Below, one piece after another: positions 42,276-50,360 of a stretch of 64,000 bases of DNA. Source of the stretch: Acidisoma cellulosilyticum. GTDB lineage: Bacteria; Pseudomonadota; Alphaproteobacteria; Acetobacterales; Acetobacteraceae. The stretch lies in contig NZ_JAESVA010000010.1 in NCBI RefSeq assembly GCF_020621385.1, positions 1 to 64,000 of the forward strand, read 5' to 3'. The notes under the pieces are model-generated. The model searched no databases, had not been told where the DNA came from, and was given only the letters and a program-made list of their open reading frames with translations. A program made the position numbers and the translations under genes. Positions within the stretch are counted from its first letter, which is position 1; each line of letters begins with the position of its first letter.

Positions 42276-43250
42276 TTAGGCAGCGGCCTTGAGAGGCGTT
42301 TCCGTCTCGCCAGGGGCTTCACCTTCGGTGCTGGCCGCCGGCGAGTTTAGGCGCGCCGCGTAGTCGGGATGGAAAGCCAACAGGAAGTCCGCAGCGCGTT
42401 GTGCGTCTGCCGCAACGCGGAAGATTTCGCGCTTATCCTCGCGCAAAATTTCGAGCCAATGCGAGAGGTAGGCGGCGCCGTTGACGAAATCGCAGTCGGC
42501 GATACCGAGCGTGCTGCACACGTTGAGTTGACCCAATTCGGCGACCAGTTCTTCGCGCGCGTAAGACTTCGATCCAAAACGACCGGACATATCGCGGTTG
42601 AGCCGACGCTTCGATCCGCTCCAGTGTATTCCTTCGTGAATTTGAACGCTGGACCATGCAGCGGGCGAATGAAACGCGACGGCCGGCGGCATTTGGATAT
42701 GATCCGTCACGGTCGAATAGAAGGCGCGAGGACCGCCGATGCGGATCTCGGCGCCGCTCTTGGCGAAGAGGGTTTCGACCGCATTCGGCGCGCGCCAGGG
42801 CGCCTCCTCAACGGTCGGCGGCAGATAGTCCGGAATGCCGTCGATCTGGCTCGCGTGGAACAGCGTGAAGGAGCGCAGCATCGGAAACCATTTGCCCTCG
42901 CCCGTCGTCCCGCCCTCGTTCTTCGCACCCTCAACCTCGATGCGTTTGTAGAAATAGCCGGTGACGCCGCGAGAGCCTTGCTTCACCTGCCAGCCCCGTT
43001 CCTGGGCCTGCTTGTAGGTCGCCCAACGCGGATCTCCGGTCATGAAGGCCGCTCGGTTGATGCCGAGGGTGAGGACGTTGATGCCGCGATAGCCCGCGCC
43101 CGTGACGGCGTTCTGAGGCATGGAGGGACCGCCGGCTTTTCCGGAATCCCAGGGTTGGCGCCAGGGCGGCGTCCCGGCTTCGAGCGCTTCTATCACCTGT
43201 TGGGTGACTTCCTGGTAATGGTCGCGCGGGTTCTTTTCCTGCTTTGGCAT
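42276..43250 (-). CDS. ardC: ArdC-like antirestriction protein with zincin domain
   Basis: 324 residues. N-terminal single-stranded-DNA-binding ArdC domain (LEAGTPPWRQPWDSGKAGG, RGINVLTLGI, QVKQGSRGVTGYFYKR) and a C-terminal zincin with QIHEGIHWSG (HExxH) and a downstream ELVAELGQL Glu helix. ArdC proteins protect incoming plasmid DNA from host restriction. GGAGAATCC precedes the ATG at 43250; a branched repeat lies 57 bp upstream. Confidence 0.9.
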   Translation of the reverse strand: MPKQEKNPRDHYQEVTQQVIEALEAGTPPWRQPWDSGKAGGPSMPQNAVTGAGYRGINVLTLGINRAAFMTGDPRWATYKQAQERGWQVKQGSRGVTGYFYKRIEVEGAKNEGGTTGEGKWFPMLRSFTLFHASQIDGIPDYLPPTVEEAPWRAPNAVETLFAKSGAEIRIGGPRAFYSTVTDHIQMPPAVAFHSPAAWSSVQIHEGIHWSGSKRRLNRDMSGRFGSKSYAREELVAELGQLNVCSTLGIADCDFVNGAAYLSHWLEILREDKREIFRVAADAQRAADFLLAFHPDYAARLNSPAASTEGEAPGETETPLKAAA

Positions 43251-43306
43251 CTGGATTCTCCATGATTTGGATGACCCCTCCCTCGCCCCGCGGCTGGGCC
43301 GCCGGG

Positions 43307-43355
43307 GCAAGGGCAAAGCCGGCGAAGCCGGGCGCGCGTTCAGCGCGACCCTTGC
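43307..43355 (-). repeat. Branched inverted repeat C
   Basis: GCAAGGG/CCCTTGC closing stem; CCGGC(GAA)GCCGG and CGCGC/GCGCG hairpins. The sequence between it and the ardC start (TTCTCC, TTGGAT, ACCCCTCCC, CCCCGCG) is shared with the dcm leader. Confidence 0.75.
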
Positions 43356-43386
43356 GGCGCACGGCCCACGGCGCGGTAGGGAGTTC

Positions 43387-43599
43387 CTATCGCCCGCGTA
43401 TCTTCTTCAGTTCTCTTCGAAGATCCCTTTCGACCTTCTCGTCGCTGTGGCCGAAGAGATCGGCGACTAGAGACGCAGTAACCGAAAGGGCTGCGGCCTC
43501 GTCCTCATCGGCCTCAAGCCATTCGGTGTCGTCGTAATCGATGATCCATTGTAGAGCCCGACGGTAACTCGGGCGCGTGGCTGGCGGCCGCCGGGTCAT
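43387..43599 (-). CDS. Small acidic hypothetical protein
   Basis: 70 residues; SYRRALQWIIDYDDTEWLEAD and VTASLVADLFGHSDEKV. Starts within the last codons of dcm (ATGA overlap), so co-translated with the methyltransferase; may be its small partner. Confidence 0.65.
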   Translation of the reverse strand: MTRRPPATRPSYRRALQWIIDYDDTEWLEADEDEAAALSVTASLVADLFGHSDEKVERDLRRELKKIRGR

Positions 43600-45689
43600 T
43601 GCGCGGCAGCCTGATCCAGCGAGATGCCGACGGCGATCTGCTGGACCCAAATGGGCATGGCGGAGAGCATGAAGCTCTCGCCCGACCAGGCCAGGAGGAG
43701 CGTCGTGCCCATCGTATCGGCGATGGCCTGCGCGGCATCCGGCGGAACGGCATTGCCAATTCTCTCGCGCCAGTCCGCATCGGAGAGGCCGTCGAGTTCG
43801 AGGTATCCCTCGGGATCGACAAGGCTCTGCAGAGACGCGAGTTCGAGGGTCGTGAAAGGGCGATGCCAGGTCCCGTCGAGGCTGCGGATGACCGCGACCA
43901 GTCGGTCCTGGGCAGTCGGAAGGCGGGCCTCGTCCGGCCGATCATTGCCATCCTGGTGACGGGGGTCAGCGACACTCCAGGCTCCGTTGTCGTGCTGGCC
44001 GCTTCCGGAGACAGTGTTGGCGGTGTCCGACCACCCGATGACACCGTAATGCCCGCCATTCGCATAGGCATCGCCCTTTTCGCGCTGGAGGTTTGGACGG
44101 GGATCGGCGACGGCGAAACTGCCATTGCTGGGCAGGCTTTCGCCCGCAACCGTTCCGGTGTGATCGGTCCAAGCGGCAACGCCCAAGGCACCGGAGCGGC
44201 GTTCGTCCGTGCGCGGATCGGCGACGCACATGGCACCGCTGCCAACGCGGTCGGAGCCGGTGACAGTGCGCGCGGGCTCCTCGAAGCGATGCACATGGAG
44301 CTTGCTGGTATGGGCGCTATCGGGCCAACCGGTGCGCGGATCGGCGACCGCGAAGCCACCGTTGCCCGTGGTCGAGCTGCTGATGACCGTGCCCGACGCT
44401 TCCTCCCAGGACGTGACCCGGTACTTGCCCTGCCCCTCGAAGCCGGATGTTGGCCGGGGATCGGCAATGCAGCCGTCCCGGCTGCTTGTGACGGCGGGAC
44501 AGGGCTGATTCCAGGGAACGATCCGGTAGACGTTGTTGAACTTGGCCGGTCCGCCATGGCGCGGATCGGCGACCGCGAACGTGCCTTGACCCGGCGATTT
44601 GACCCCGGTGATCGTGCCCGAGGTGTCGTTCCAACGCCTGACCCCGTATTGCTGGCCGTCACGCCAACGGTCAGACGAAACCCACCTTGGATCCGCGACG
44701 CTGAAGCTGCCGGTGCCAGGGCGGCTATTGCCCGTCACCGTGCCGGCGGGGTCATCCCAAGACTCCACACCGAGAACGCCGTTGCGCCACGTTTGGTCGG
44801 GCGCCAGGGCATAGTCGGTCAGATGCCCGTCTTCGACCCGCAGGCGCTTCAACGAGCGCCAATCGGACCCCGCCTCGACGAACGCAAGTCGGACCCAGGT
44901 CTGCCATTGCAGAGACGGGACGCGGTGCATGGGGCCAGCCTGCATAACGTCACCCGGTAGCGGCAGGCGGCCGAGGATGTCGCCGACGGAGCGCAGGCTG
45001 CGCTTGGGCGGTTCGTATAGGAATGGCGGAACCTTTTTCTGATGGCGCGCGACCAGGAGGAAGCGTTTGCGCGTCTGGGCGAGGCCGCCCAACTCGCCGC
45101 AATCATGCGTGGTCTCGGCGACCGCGTAGCCGTAATGACGAAGGAGAGCGACGATCCGGTCGAGCAGCGCGCGGCCGCGACGGGCGATACGCGGGACGTT
45201 CTCGAACAGAATCAGTTCCGGCGGATCGTCCTGGAACGCTTCGAGCATCAACCACACACCGCGCAGCGTGAGCTGGTTGAGCGCCTGGTATTTGTCCGTC
45301 AGACTGAGCGCCTCGGCCAACAAGCCCGAGAACCCCTTACATGGCGCCGAAAGGAAAACGATGTGCGGCCGTTCGTTGCCGGCGGCGCGCTGAATGTCCT
45401 GGGGCGTGGCCTGGCGCCAGTCGGCCGGGGCCGATCGGCCGTGAAATGCTGCATATTGGTCTGCGTCGAACAGATCGAGCACAGTGCCGGGCACGCCGGC
45501 GAGCCGTTCGAAATCTCGGATCGCGGCTGCGGATACGTCGATGCCGCCAAGGCATCGAAAAATCGCCTGCATGTTGCCGACGCGGGCACTGCCGCGATTG
45601 AAGCCGCGGGCGCCGCCGCCGAGGCCGCAGAATAGATGAAAATGACGGATCTCTCTCAGCTCGACCGCTGAGGATTGGCGTGATGACAT
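43596..45689 (-). CDS. dcm: C5-cytosine DNA methyltransferase with seven internal repeats
   Basis: 697 residues. HLFCGLGGGARGF (motif I), VFLSAPCKGFSG (catalytic Cys near residue 117), LILFENVPRIARRG (motif VI), QTRKRFLLVA (motif VIII) and, at the end, RPFTTLELASLQ..RIGNAVPP (motifs IX-X). Between VIII and IX, residues about 305-576 form seven repeats of the type Y-G-V-x-x-W-x-D-x-x-G-T-V-x-G-x(6)-G-x-F-x-V-A-D-P-R, where target recognition normally lies. No cognate restriction enzyme is adjacent, so probably self-protection. Confidence 0.9.
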   Translation of the reverse strand: MSSRQSSAVELREIRHFHLFCGLGGGARGFNRGSARVGNMQAIFRCLGGIDVSAAAIRDFERLAGVPGTVLDLFDADQYAAFHGRSAPADWRQATPQDIQRAAGNERPHIVFLSAPCKGFSGLLAEALSLTDKYQALNQLTLRGVWLMLEAFQDDPPELILFENVPRIARRGRALLDRIVALLRHYGYAVAETTHDCGELGGLAQTRKRFLLVARHQKKVPPFLYEPPKRSLRSVGDILGRLPLPGDVMQAGPMHRVPSLQWQTWVRLAFVEAGSDWRSLKRLRVEDGHLTDYALAPDQTWRNGVLGVESWDDPAGTVTGNSRPGTGSFSVADPRWVSSDRWRDGQQYGVRRWNDTSGTITGVKSPGQGTFAVADPRHGGPAKFNNVYRIVPWNQPCPAVTSSRDGCIADPRPTSGFEGQGKYRVTSWEEASGTVISSSTTGNGGFAVADPRTGWPDSAHTSKLHVHRFEEPARTVTGSDRVGSGAMCVADPRTDERRSGALGVAAWTDHTGTVAGESLPSNGSFAVADPRPNLQREKGDAYANGGHYGVIGWSDTANTVSGSGQHDNGAWSVADPRHQDGNDRPDEARLPTAQDRLVAVIRSLDGTWHRPFTTLELASLQSLVDPEGYLELDGLSDADWRERIGNAVPPDAAQAIADTMGTTLLLAWSGESFMLSAMPIWVQQIAVGISLDQAAAQ

Positions 45690-45744
45690 CGGGGTTCTCC
45701 TTGTTGGATTACCCCTCCCCCACCCCGCGACCTGGCCGTCCGGG

Positions 45745-45792
45745 GCAAGGGCGAAGCCGGCTTGCCGGACGCGCGATCAGCGCGACCCTTGC
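45745..45792 (-). repeat. Branched inverted repeat D
   Basis: GCAAGGG/CCCTTGC closing stem; CCGG(CTTG)CCGG and CGCGC/GCGCG hairpins. 56 bp upstream of dcm. Confidence 0.75.
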
Positions 45793-45820
45793 GGCGGTAC
45801 GGCCACGGCGCGGTAGGTCT

Positions 45821-46072
45821 TCATTCCCCCTTTGCTTCTGCGACTTTCATGATCGCCTCGGCCCGCGCTTCGCGCGCCTTGTGGGCCTCCAACTGTTCGG
45901 GTGTCATCAAGGTCGTATCGAGCACCATGCCCTTGCGTCCCATCTTGCTCTCGGCAAAGGCGATGGCCTCATTGCGATCCGGGAAGTAACGCGTCTTGGG
46001 TTTGCTTACGCCGGCGTAAACCCGAACACTGATCCGACCGTCGTCCAACCGGTCAACATAGATGCTTCGCAT
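45821..46072 (-). CDS. Small hypothetical protein
   Basis: 83 residues; RISVRVYAGVSKPKTRYF then a helical C-terminus (QLEAHKAREARAEAIMKVAE). AAGGAGTGAGAC precedes the ATG. Last gene of the small-gene operon running from 48712. The preceding gene overlaps its start by 67 bp. Confidence 0.65.
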   Translation of the reverse strand: MRSIYVDRLDDGRISVRVYAGVSKPKTRYFPDRNEAIAFAESKMGRKGMVLDTTLMTPEQLEAHKAREARAEAIMKVAEAKGE

Positions 46073-46869
46073 GAAGTCTCACTCCTTCTGGGCGGGGGTT
46101 CTGAATGAGATCGCGGGTGAAGCGCACGGCTCCAGCGGATCTTGTCGATCCAGCCATTTGCGTTGGAACGCGGGCGCCGAGTGCTGTGCCAGCCACGTCC
46201 GCGAATCTTCGCTTCCTTGAGCCAGCCCGACGCGACAAGCGTCGTGCCGGGCTCATCAATCCGCGTGTAGGTGATGATCTTCTGAAAGCCGCGCCGTTCT
46301 GCTTCTTGAGCGCACCACCCATAGAGCATCGAGGCGGCGTTCCACCGGAGCGCCGCCGGCGTGTCGCGGCGAATGCAGAGTCGGTTCACCTCGACAATGC
46401 CACGACCTGAGAGGGCCCGGGCGACGGGATTGCCGACGATGGCGACACCCATCAAAGTTCGGCCATTGAAGACGGCCCGATGAAATCGCCAGGCAGTCGG
46501 AATGCCGCAATGGGCATGGTGGCGGGCAATGAAGCGGCGTACTTGCCCGGCGCTGGCCGAGCCAAGCTGTAGCTGCCAATCGAGTATCATCCCGACGCAG
46601 CCATCATCGACTACACGCCGCAGCCGTTGTCCGGTCAAAGGCTCGATTTTGAGCCGGCGCAGCAACGCTCGTGCCCAAACGGGATCGTCATCCATGTCCT
46701 GAACGATCTGCTGGTGCAGACCCTCACAACAAGTCTGGAGCATGAACTCATGGCCCCAGATTTCGTGGATTTCGACGAATTCCGGCGCGCCACAGAAGAG
46801 GCATGGCAAGGGTTCTGTGCACGATGTCGGCGTCCCGGTGGCGCCAGGATCGTAGTCATCGCCGATCAT
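46006..46869 (-). CDS. XF1762-like (GNAT-fold) protein
   Basis: 287 residues. N-terminal PCLFCGAPEFVEIHEIWGHE with a CxxC, then an acyltransferase-like core: NGRTLMGVAIVGNPVARAL, VEVNRLCIRRDT, AASMLYGWCAQEAERRGF, ITYTRIDEPGTTL. XF1762 proteins are plasmid/phage homologues of GNAT enzymes. The tail beyond residue 240 runs into the next gene and may be a read-through after loss of the original stop. Confidence 0.75.
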   Translation of the reverse strand: MIGDDYDPGATGTPTSCTEPLPCLFCGAPEFVEIHEIWGHEFMLQTCCEGLHQQIVQDMDDDPVWARALLRRLKIEPLTGQRLRRVVDDGCVGMILDWQLQLGSASAGQVRRFIARHHAHCGIPTAWRFHRAVFNGRTLMGVAIVGNPVARALSGRGIVEVNRLCIRRDTPAALRWNAASMLYGWCAQEAERRGFQKIITYTRIDEPGTTLVASGWLKEAKIRGRGWHSTRRPRSNANGWIDKIRWSRALHPRSHSEPPPRRSETSCEASMLTGWTTVGSVFGFTPA

Positions 46870-47218
46870 CGGCCGTTCCCTCAGCATTAAGCTTGGTGCC
46901 GGTTCGTCCCATCCAGGGCTCGGGACGGATGCAGCGCACCCAATCGGCGAAAGACGGTATGCGTCCAAGATCCTCCAAGATGTGTTGCTCGGCGATGAGC
47001 CGGACCGGCACCTCCTTGCCGGCCTCATTGGTGATTGTGGTGCCGAACAAGGCCTCGGCAGCAAAGCACCCCTCCGAATGGTGCCGGAGTGCCCGGTGTC
47101 GGAAGTCAGCAATGATCAGCTTCGACCCATCTAGCCAGTTGTGGATCGCCTGATAGTCCGCCGGTTTCCCGCCGAATCGCTTCGCGGAGGAAACCGCATG
47201 GTAATAGGCGTGCGCCAT
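46856..47218 (-). CDS. DUF6915 family protein
   Basis: 120 residues. MAHAYYHAVSSAKRFGG, DYQAIHNWLDGSK, DFRHRALRHHSEGCF and RIPSFADWVRCIRPEPWM are the family pattern. The clustered histidines suggest a metal site. Unknown function, typical of plasmid small-gene operons. Confidence 0.8.
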   Translation of the reverse strand: MAHAYYHAVSSAKRFGGKPADYQAIHNWLDGSKLIIADFRHRALRHHSEGCFAAEALFGTTITNEAGKEVPVRLIAEQHILEDLGRIPSFADWVRCIRPEPWMGRTGTKLNAEGTADDRR

Positions 47219-47227
47219 CGGTCCCTC

Positions 47228-47710
47228 CTAGAAGCTGTGTTCTTCGAAATTGGTCTCGATGTATCGCTCGTTGTATTCGAGCGTGATCGAGCGGTCGGGC
47301 ACCGACAAACGGAAGTGGCCGAATGCGCCCTCGCCATCCTCCCAACCATCATGTGTGTCTTCGAGGAAATCACTGACCATTTCCTCGATCGCGCTCGCAA
47401 GTAGAACGCTCTTCTCCTCGACCTCGCCGGTATCGAAGACAACCGATTTCAATATCACGGAAACTACCGGTACGTCGGTCCCTTCTTTGAGGCCGTGTTC
47501 TACTCCAGCGTGATAAGCTGTCGTCCCCTGGAACTGACCGTCATCGCCATAGCCATCAAACTCGAGGATGACGCATTCGATGCCTGCACTCGCGAGCGCG
47601 TCGAACAGCACCGCCTTATTATGCGGCAGGATTTGCTCCCATACCTTATCGAAGCGGCTTTGCTTCGCCTCGTAGGCCGCAAACCCGTTGTCTGTCTGAT
47701 GCGCGCTCAC
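47228..47710 (-). CDS. DUF6878 family protein
   Basis: 160 residues. FDKVWEQILPHNKAVLFDAL and VILEFDGYGDDGQFQ are the signature, followed by a helical SAIEEMVSDFLEDTHDGWED. Start is GTG at 47710, overlapping the previous stop by four bases. Unknown function. Confidence 0.8.
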   Translation of the reverse strand: MSAHQTDNGFAAYEAKQSRFDKVWEQILPHNKAVLFDALASAGIECVILEFDGYGDDGQFQGTTAYHAGVEHGLKEGTDVPVVSVILKSVVFDTGEVEEKSVLLASAIEEMVSDFLEDTHDGWEDGEGAFGHFRLSVPDRSITLEYNERYIETNFEEHSF

Positions 47711-48117
47711 GGCGTCACCGCCAGGTCGAGCACCTTGCGAGCACGTAGACGCCATTCGGCAAACCAACCCAGCAGATCGGCACCGGAGATCTCTACGCTA
47801 TCGGGGTCGGTCTCCTCGAATTGAGCGGCCCAGGCTTGAGTGGCCTCCATCAACAGGCCCGCCATCTCCTTGCTGGCGGCAAAAAGACCGGCGTTGGCGA
47901 AGGCTTCGGCCTTCTCGTCGAGCGAAGGGCCGACGGCATGAACCTTTCCGACCCATTGCTGCGTGCTGCTCACCTGCACGCCCCATGTCAGAAGCACCGT
48001 GCCATCATGCATGGTCTGCGTCGTAGAAAGCCGTCGCCAGAGGCCAGGGGTTTCTGCGCCAATTTGGTGTGTCGCGGCTTCGCCATTTGGCAGGGGCGAA
48101 TGATGTGAGTGGGACAT
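47707..48117 (-). CDS. Hypothetical protein
   Basis: 136 residues. WRRLSTTQTMHDGTVLLTWGV begins a beta-rich part; the rest is helical. No known domain. Twelve bases behind the gene at 48129-48578 with GGAGATTCC before the ATG. Confidence 0.65.
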   Translation of the reverse strand: MSHSHHSPLPNGEAATHQIGAETPGLWRRLSTTQTMHDGTVLLTWGVQVSSTQQWVGKVHAVGPSLDEKAEAFANAGLFAASKEMAGLLMEATQAWAAQFEETDPDSVEISGADLLGWFAEWRLRARKVLDLAVTP

Positions 48118-48128
48118 CGGAATCTCCT

Positions 48129-48578
48129 TCAGAATTCGCTGTTGAGGACGTAGTCGTGCCAGCCTTCGATGATCGACTTCAGCGGGCCATTGGGCAGGTC
48201 CGGGAAGGCAGCCTCATCGAGGTCGGCCTCGGCGATGTTGAAGATCTGGGCGCCCGCTTTTCGGTAGGCGGCCGCGACCACCCCGAGCGGTGCGTAGGAG
48301 AAAGCGTTCCAGGGTGGCGGGTCGGGTGCCTTGTCCACGGCGATCATGGGGCCGCGAACCGAGAGGTTAGCTGCCTGATCCATTGCAATATCGCGGCTGT
48401 CGATCACTGGCAGGCCGGCCGCAATACATGCGGCCTTCACCGCGTCGCAGTCATAGCCGCTCAGGGATGAAGACGCGGCGTGGAGGCTGTAGCCGGCTCG
48501 GCCGATATGCAGATGGCCGCCAGGTGTCTGCTTCGCGGCCTCGATATAGGGCTCGATACGAAAGGGCTCCTGGCTCAT
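48129..48578 (-). CDS. Hypothetical protein
   Basis: 149 residues, beginning MSQEPFRIEPYIEAAK; contains YDCDAVKAACIAAGLPVIDSR. Not recognised. GGAGGACTCCCC precedes the ATG; ATGA overlap with the small membrane gene upstream. Confidence 0.65.
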   Translation of the reverse strand: MSQEPFRIEPYIEAAKQTPGGHLHIGRAGYSLHAASSSLSGYDCDAVKAACIAAGLPVIDSRDIAMDQAANLSVRGPMIAVDKAPDPPPWNAFSYAPLGVVAAAYRKAGAQIFNIAEADLDEAAFPDLPNGPLKSIIEGWHDYVLNSEF

Positions 48579-48712
48579 GGGGAGTCCTCCGCGGAGATGG
48601 GAACCGTGCTGCTGGCATCCGACAGAAAACCGGGCGCGCAAAGGAGCAGGTAGATACCTACGGCGACGACGACTGCGCCGGTAAGTCTGAATGCGAATTG
48701 GATTATTTTCAT
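48575..48712 (-). CDS. 45-residue membrane peptide
   Basis: One hydrophobic span (FRLTGAVVVAVGIYLLLCAPGF). GGAAAGGAAGCC precedes the ATG at 48712. First gene of a minus-strand operon to 45821. Its leader is the second copy of the cassette at 39644. Confidence 0.6.
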   Translation of the reverse strand: MKIIQFAFRLTGAVVVAVGIYLLLCAPGFLSDASSTVPISAEDSP

Positions 48713-48719
48713 GCTCGGC

Positions 48720-48831
48720 TTCCTTTCCAGATCTTCTTGCTCGAAGACCCTTTCCGGAGGCCGCATCGCGGGTTAGGCGGGGCAAGGGCGGAAGCCGGCG
48801 AAGCCGGGCGCGCGATCAGCGCGACCCTTGC
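48720..48831 (-). repeat. Leader cassette with branched repeat E
   Basis: 48720-48764 matches the DUF6876 leader; 48782-48831 is GCAAGGG/CCCTTGC with CCGGC(GAA)GCCGG and CGCGC/GCGCG hairpins. Confidence 0.75.
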
Positions 48832-48933
48832 GGCGCCGCACGCGTATGCGGCACCAGCCCTTACCCGATCTTCATTTGTTTCTATTTCCCATTTTCTTCA
48901 CCCAAGACACGGGGGCCAGAGCGCCGCCAAACG

Positions 48934-49848
48934 CTATGGGCCAATCGATGGCCCAGGCCGAGCTGTCGCTGTTGAGTTATCGTCAGGATCGGGCCATCGG
49001 GAAGGAAACACCTTCACGCGCGCACCGCTCCCCGTATCAGGAGATGGAAGGTCCGAGCGCTGGCCGATCAGGATCGTTGAATCCGTGCGCGACAGGAAAT
49101 GGGCACCGTTCACCCCTGCGACCGTCAAGTCTTCGACATGGCCGGGCTCCAGCGTCGCGACGTAGCAATCGTTCCACGGATATTTCGCCGAGTTGAGAAA
49201 GGCGATGGCCGGTGTGAGCGCAGCGACGCGGTGCGGGTTGCTGATCTCATCGAGCATGCGCCGCATCGGCCCGATATCGCGATCCTCATGCGCGGCGATG
49301 CTCGCCTGGACCATGCGCTCGCGGGAGACCACACGAAATTCAAAGCTATGGCCTGCGCTTTCGGCTAGCTCCTGCATGAAGATTCGCTGCGTTCGTCCGT
49401 TTCCCTCGCGGAACGGGTGTATTGAATTTGCCTCTGCCAGCACGCTGGCGGCGCGCGCAGCGAACTCAGCGCGTGGCAAACCTCTCAAGTAGTCCGCATC
49501 GCGAAGCTTAGCAGCGAGAGCGTCTAAGCCATCGCTTATCTGCGGGCCAACGGCGAAAGGTTTGCTACCAGGCCGATACAGCAATGGCTCCGACGCGATC
49601 GTGCCGTCCGACAGACGTACCTGCTCGTCTCGTGTGCGGCCGGCCCACTCGTAGACATCCTGGAAGAGATGACGATGGATGGCCTTCAGATGTGCCGCGT
49701 CGAAGGTGCGGGCGATGCGGGGTTCAAACGCATGCTCGATCTGCCTCGCCTTGACGAAATCGACCTCGATCTCTTCAAGTTCCGAATGCGATGTGGCGCC
49801 GAGCTTGTTCTTAACCGTCTCACCGTCAGGAAGGGTGTAGTTCGGCAC
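48934..49848 (-). CDS. Fic-domain toxin (AMP-transferase)
   Basis: 304 residues. HPFREGNGRTQR is the Fic motif with catalytic His. The N-terminus (ARTFDAAHLKAIHRHLFQDVYEWAG) is the usual Fic lead helix. Fic proteins AMPylate targets such as topoisomerases. The small antitoxin gene is seven bases upstream. A C-terminal 90-residue extension has no recognised domain. Confidence 0.9.
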   Translation of the reverse strand: MPNYTLPDGETVKNKLGATSHSELEEIEVDFVKARQIEHAFEPRIARTFDAAHLKAIHRHLFQDVYEWAGRTRDEQVRLSDGTIASEPLLYRPGSKPFAVGPQISDGLDALAAKLRDADYLRGLPRAEFAARAASVLAEANSIHPFREGNGRTQRIFMQELAESAGHSFEFRVVSRERMVQASIAAHEDRDIGPMRRMLDEISNPHRVAALTPAIAFLNSAKYPWNDCYVATLEPGHVEDLTVAGVNGAHFLSRTDSTILIGQRSDLPSPDTGSGARVKVFPSRWPDPDDNSTATARPGPSIGP

Positions 49849-49854
49849 GGACCG

Positions 49855-50067
49855 TCACCGCAGCCCGTGCCGCTCCTTCAGGAGACCGATCACATCGCCA
49901 ATCTCCAGCTCGCCCTGGACATAGCGATCGAAGATCGCCTCGCTTTCGGGAGAGGAGAACTGGCCTTCAAGACGCGCGTTCGCCGCGGCCTGCGACACTG
50001 CCTCGCGCCGCCGGTCGATCTCAGCGGGCGACAGCTTGGCCTGGATGGGTTTTACGAAATCGTCCAT
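49855..50067 (-). CDS. VbhA-like antitoxin
   Basis: 70 residues. EAVSQAAANARLEGQFSSPE followed by YVQGELEIGDVI matches VbhA. The inhibitory motif is (S/T)-x-x-x-E-(G/N); here the first position is Asn (N-A-R-L-E-G). Binds the Fic active site. Precedes the toxin as in VbhA-VbhT. Confidence 0.85.
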   Translation of the reverse strand: MDDFVKPIQAKLSPAEIDRRREAVSQAAANARLEGQFSSPESEAIFDRYVQGELEIGDVIGLLKERHGLR

Positions 50068-50111
50068 GGCGTTTTATACTCCTTTTCGACCAAAAATGCC
50101 AGTTTCCTGGC

Positions 50112-50360
50112 CTAAAACAGGGTTGTTTTCGGGGGTTCCAGAGGTGGAGGGTTTTCCGGGCGAACCTGCCGATCAACCTCCTCTCTATGGTCCCCGCAGG
50201 CCCAGAGCATGATCCCAGGGCGGGTAAGCGGTGGCCCGAAGCCAAAAGGGGGGTATTTCGCGCCGCAAACAACGCATCGGCGCTGCTCATATTCCGCGAC
50301 GGAGCCGGACGCCGGTTTGGTCGGCTCTGGCGGGCCATCGGAGAAAAGGCGCGAAGTCAT
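50112..50360 (-). CDS. Small zinc-ribbon protein
   Basis: 82 residues with RRCVVCGAKYPPFGFGP and LWACGDHREEV, a zinc-ribbon-like Cys/His set. Starts inside the helicase stop (ATGA), so it is co-translated with it. Confidence 0.65.
   Translation of the reverse strand: MTSRLFSDGPPEPTKPASGSVAEYEQRRCVVCGAKYPPFGFGPPLTRPGIMLWACGDHREEVDRQVRPENPPPLEPPKTTLF

Noticed and set aside
43950-44800. Regular DNA repeats that could suggest a CRISPR array
   Set aside because: They are in frame and encode the V-A-D-P-R protein repeats of the methyltransferase; units vary in length and sequence.
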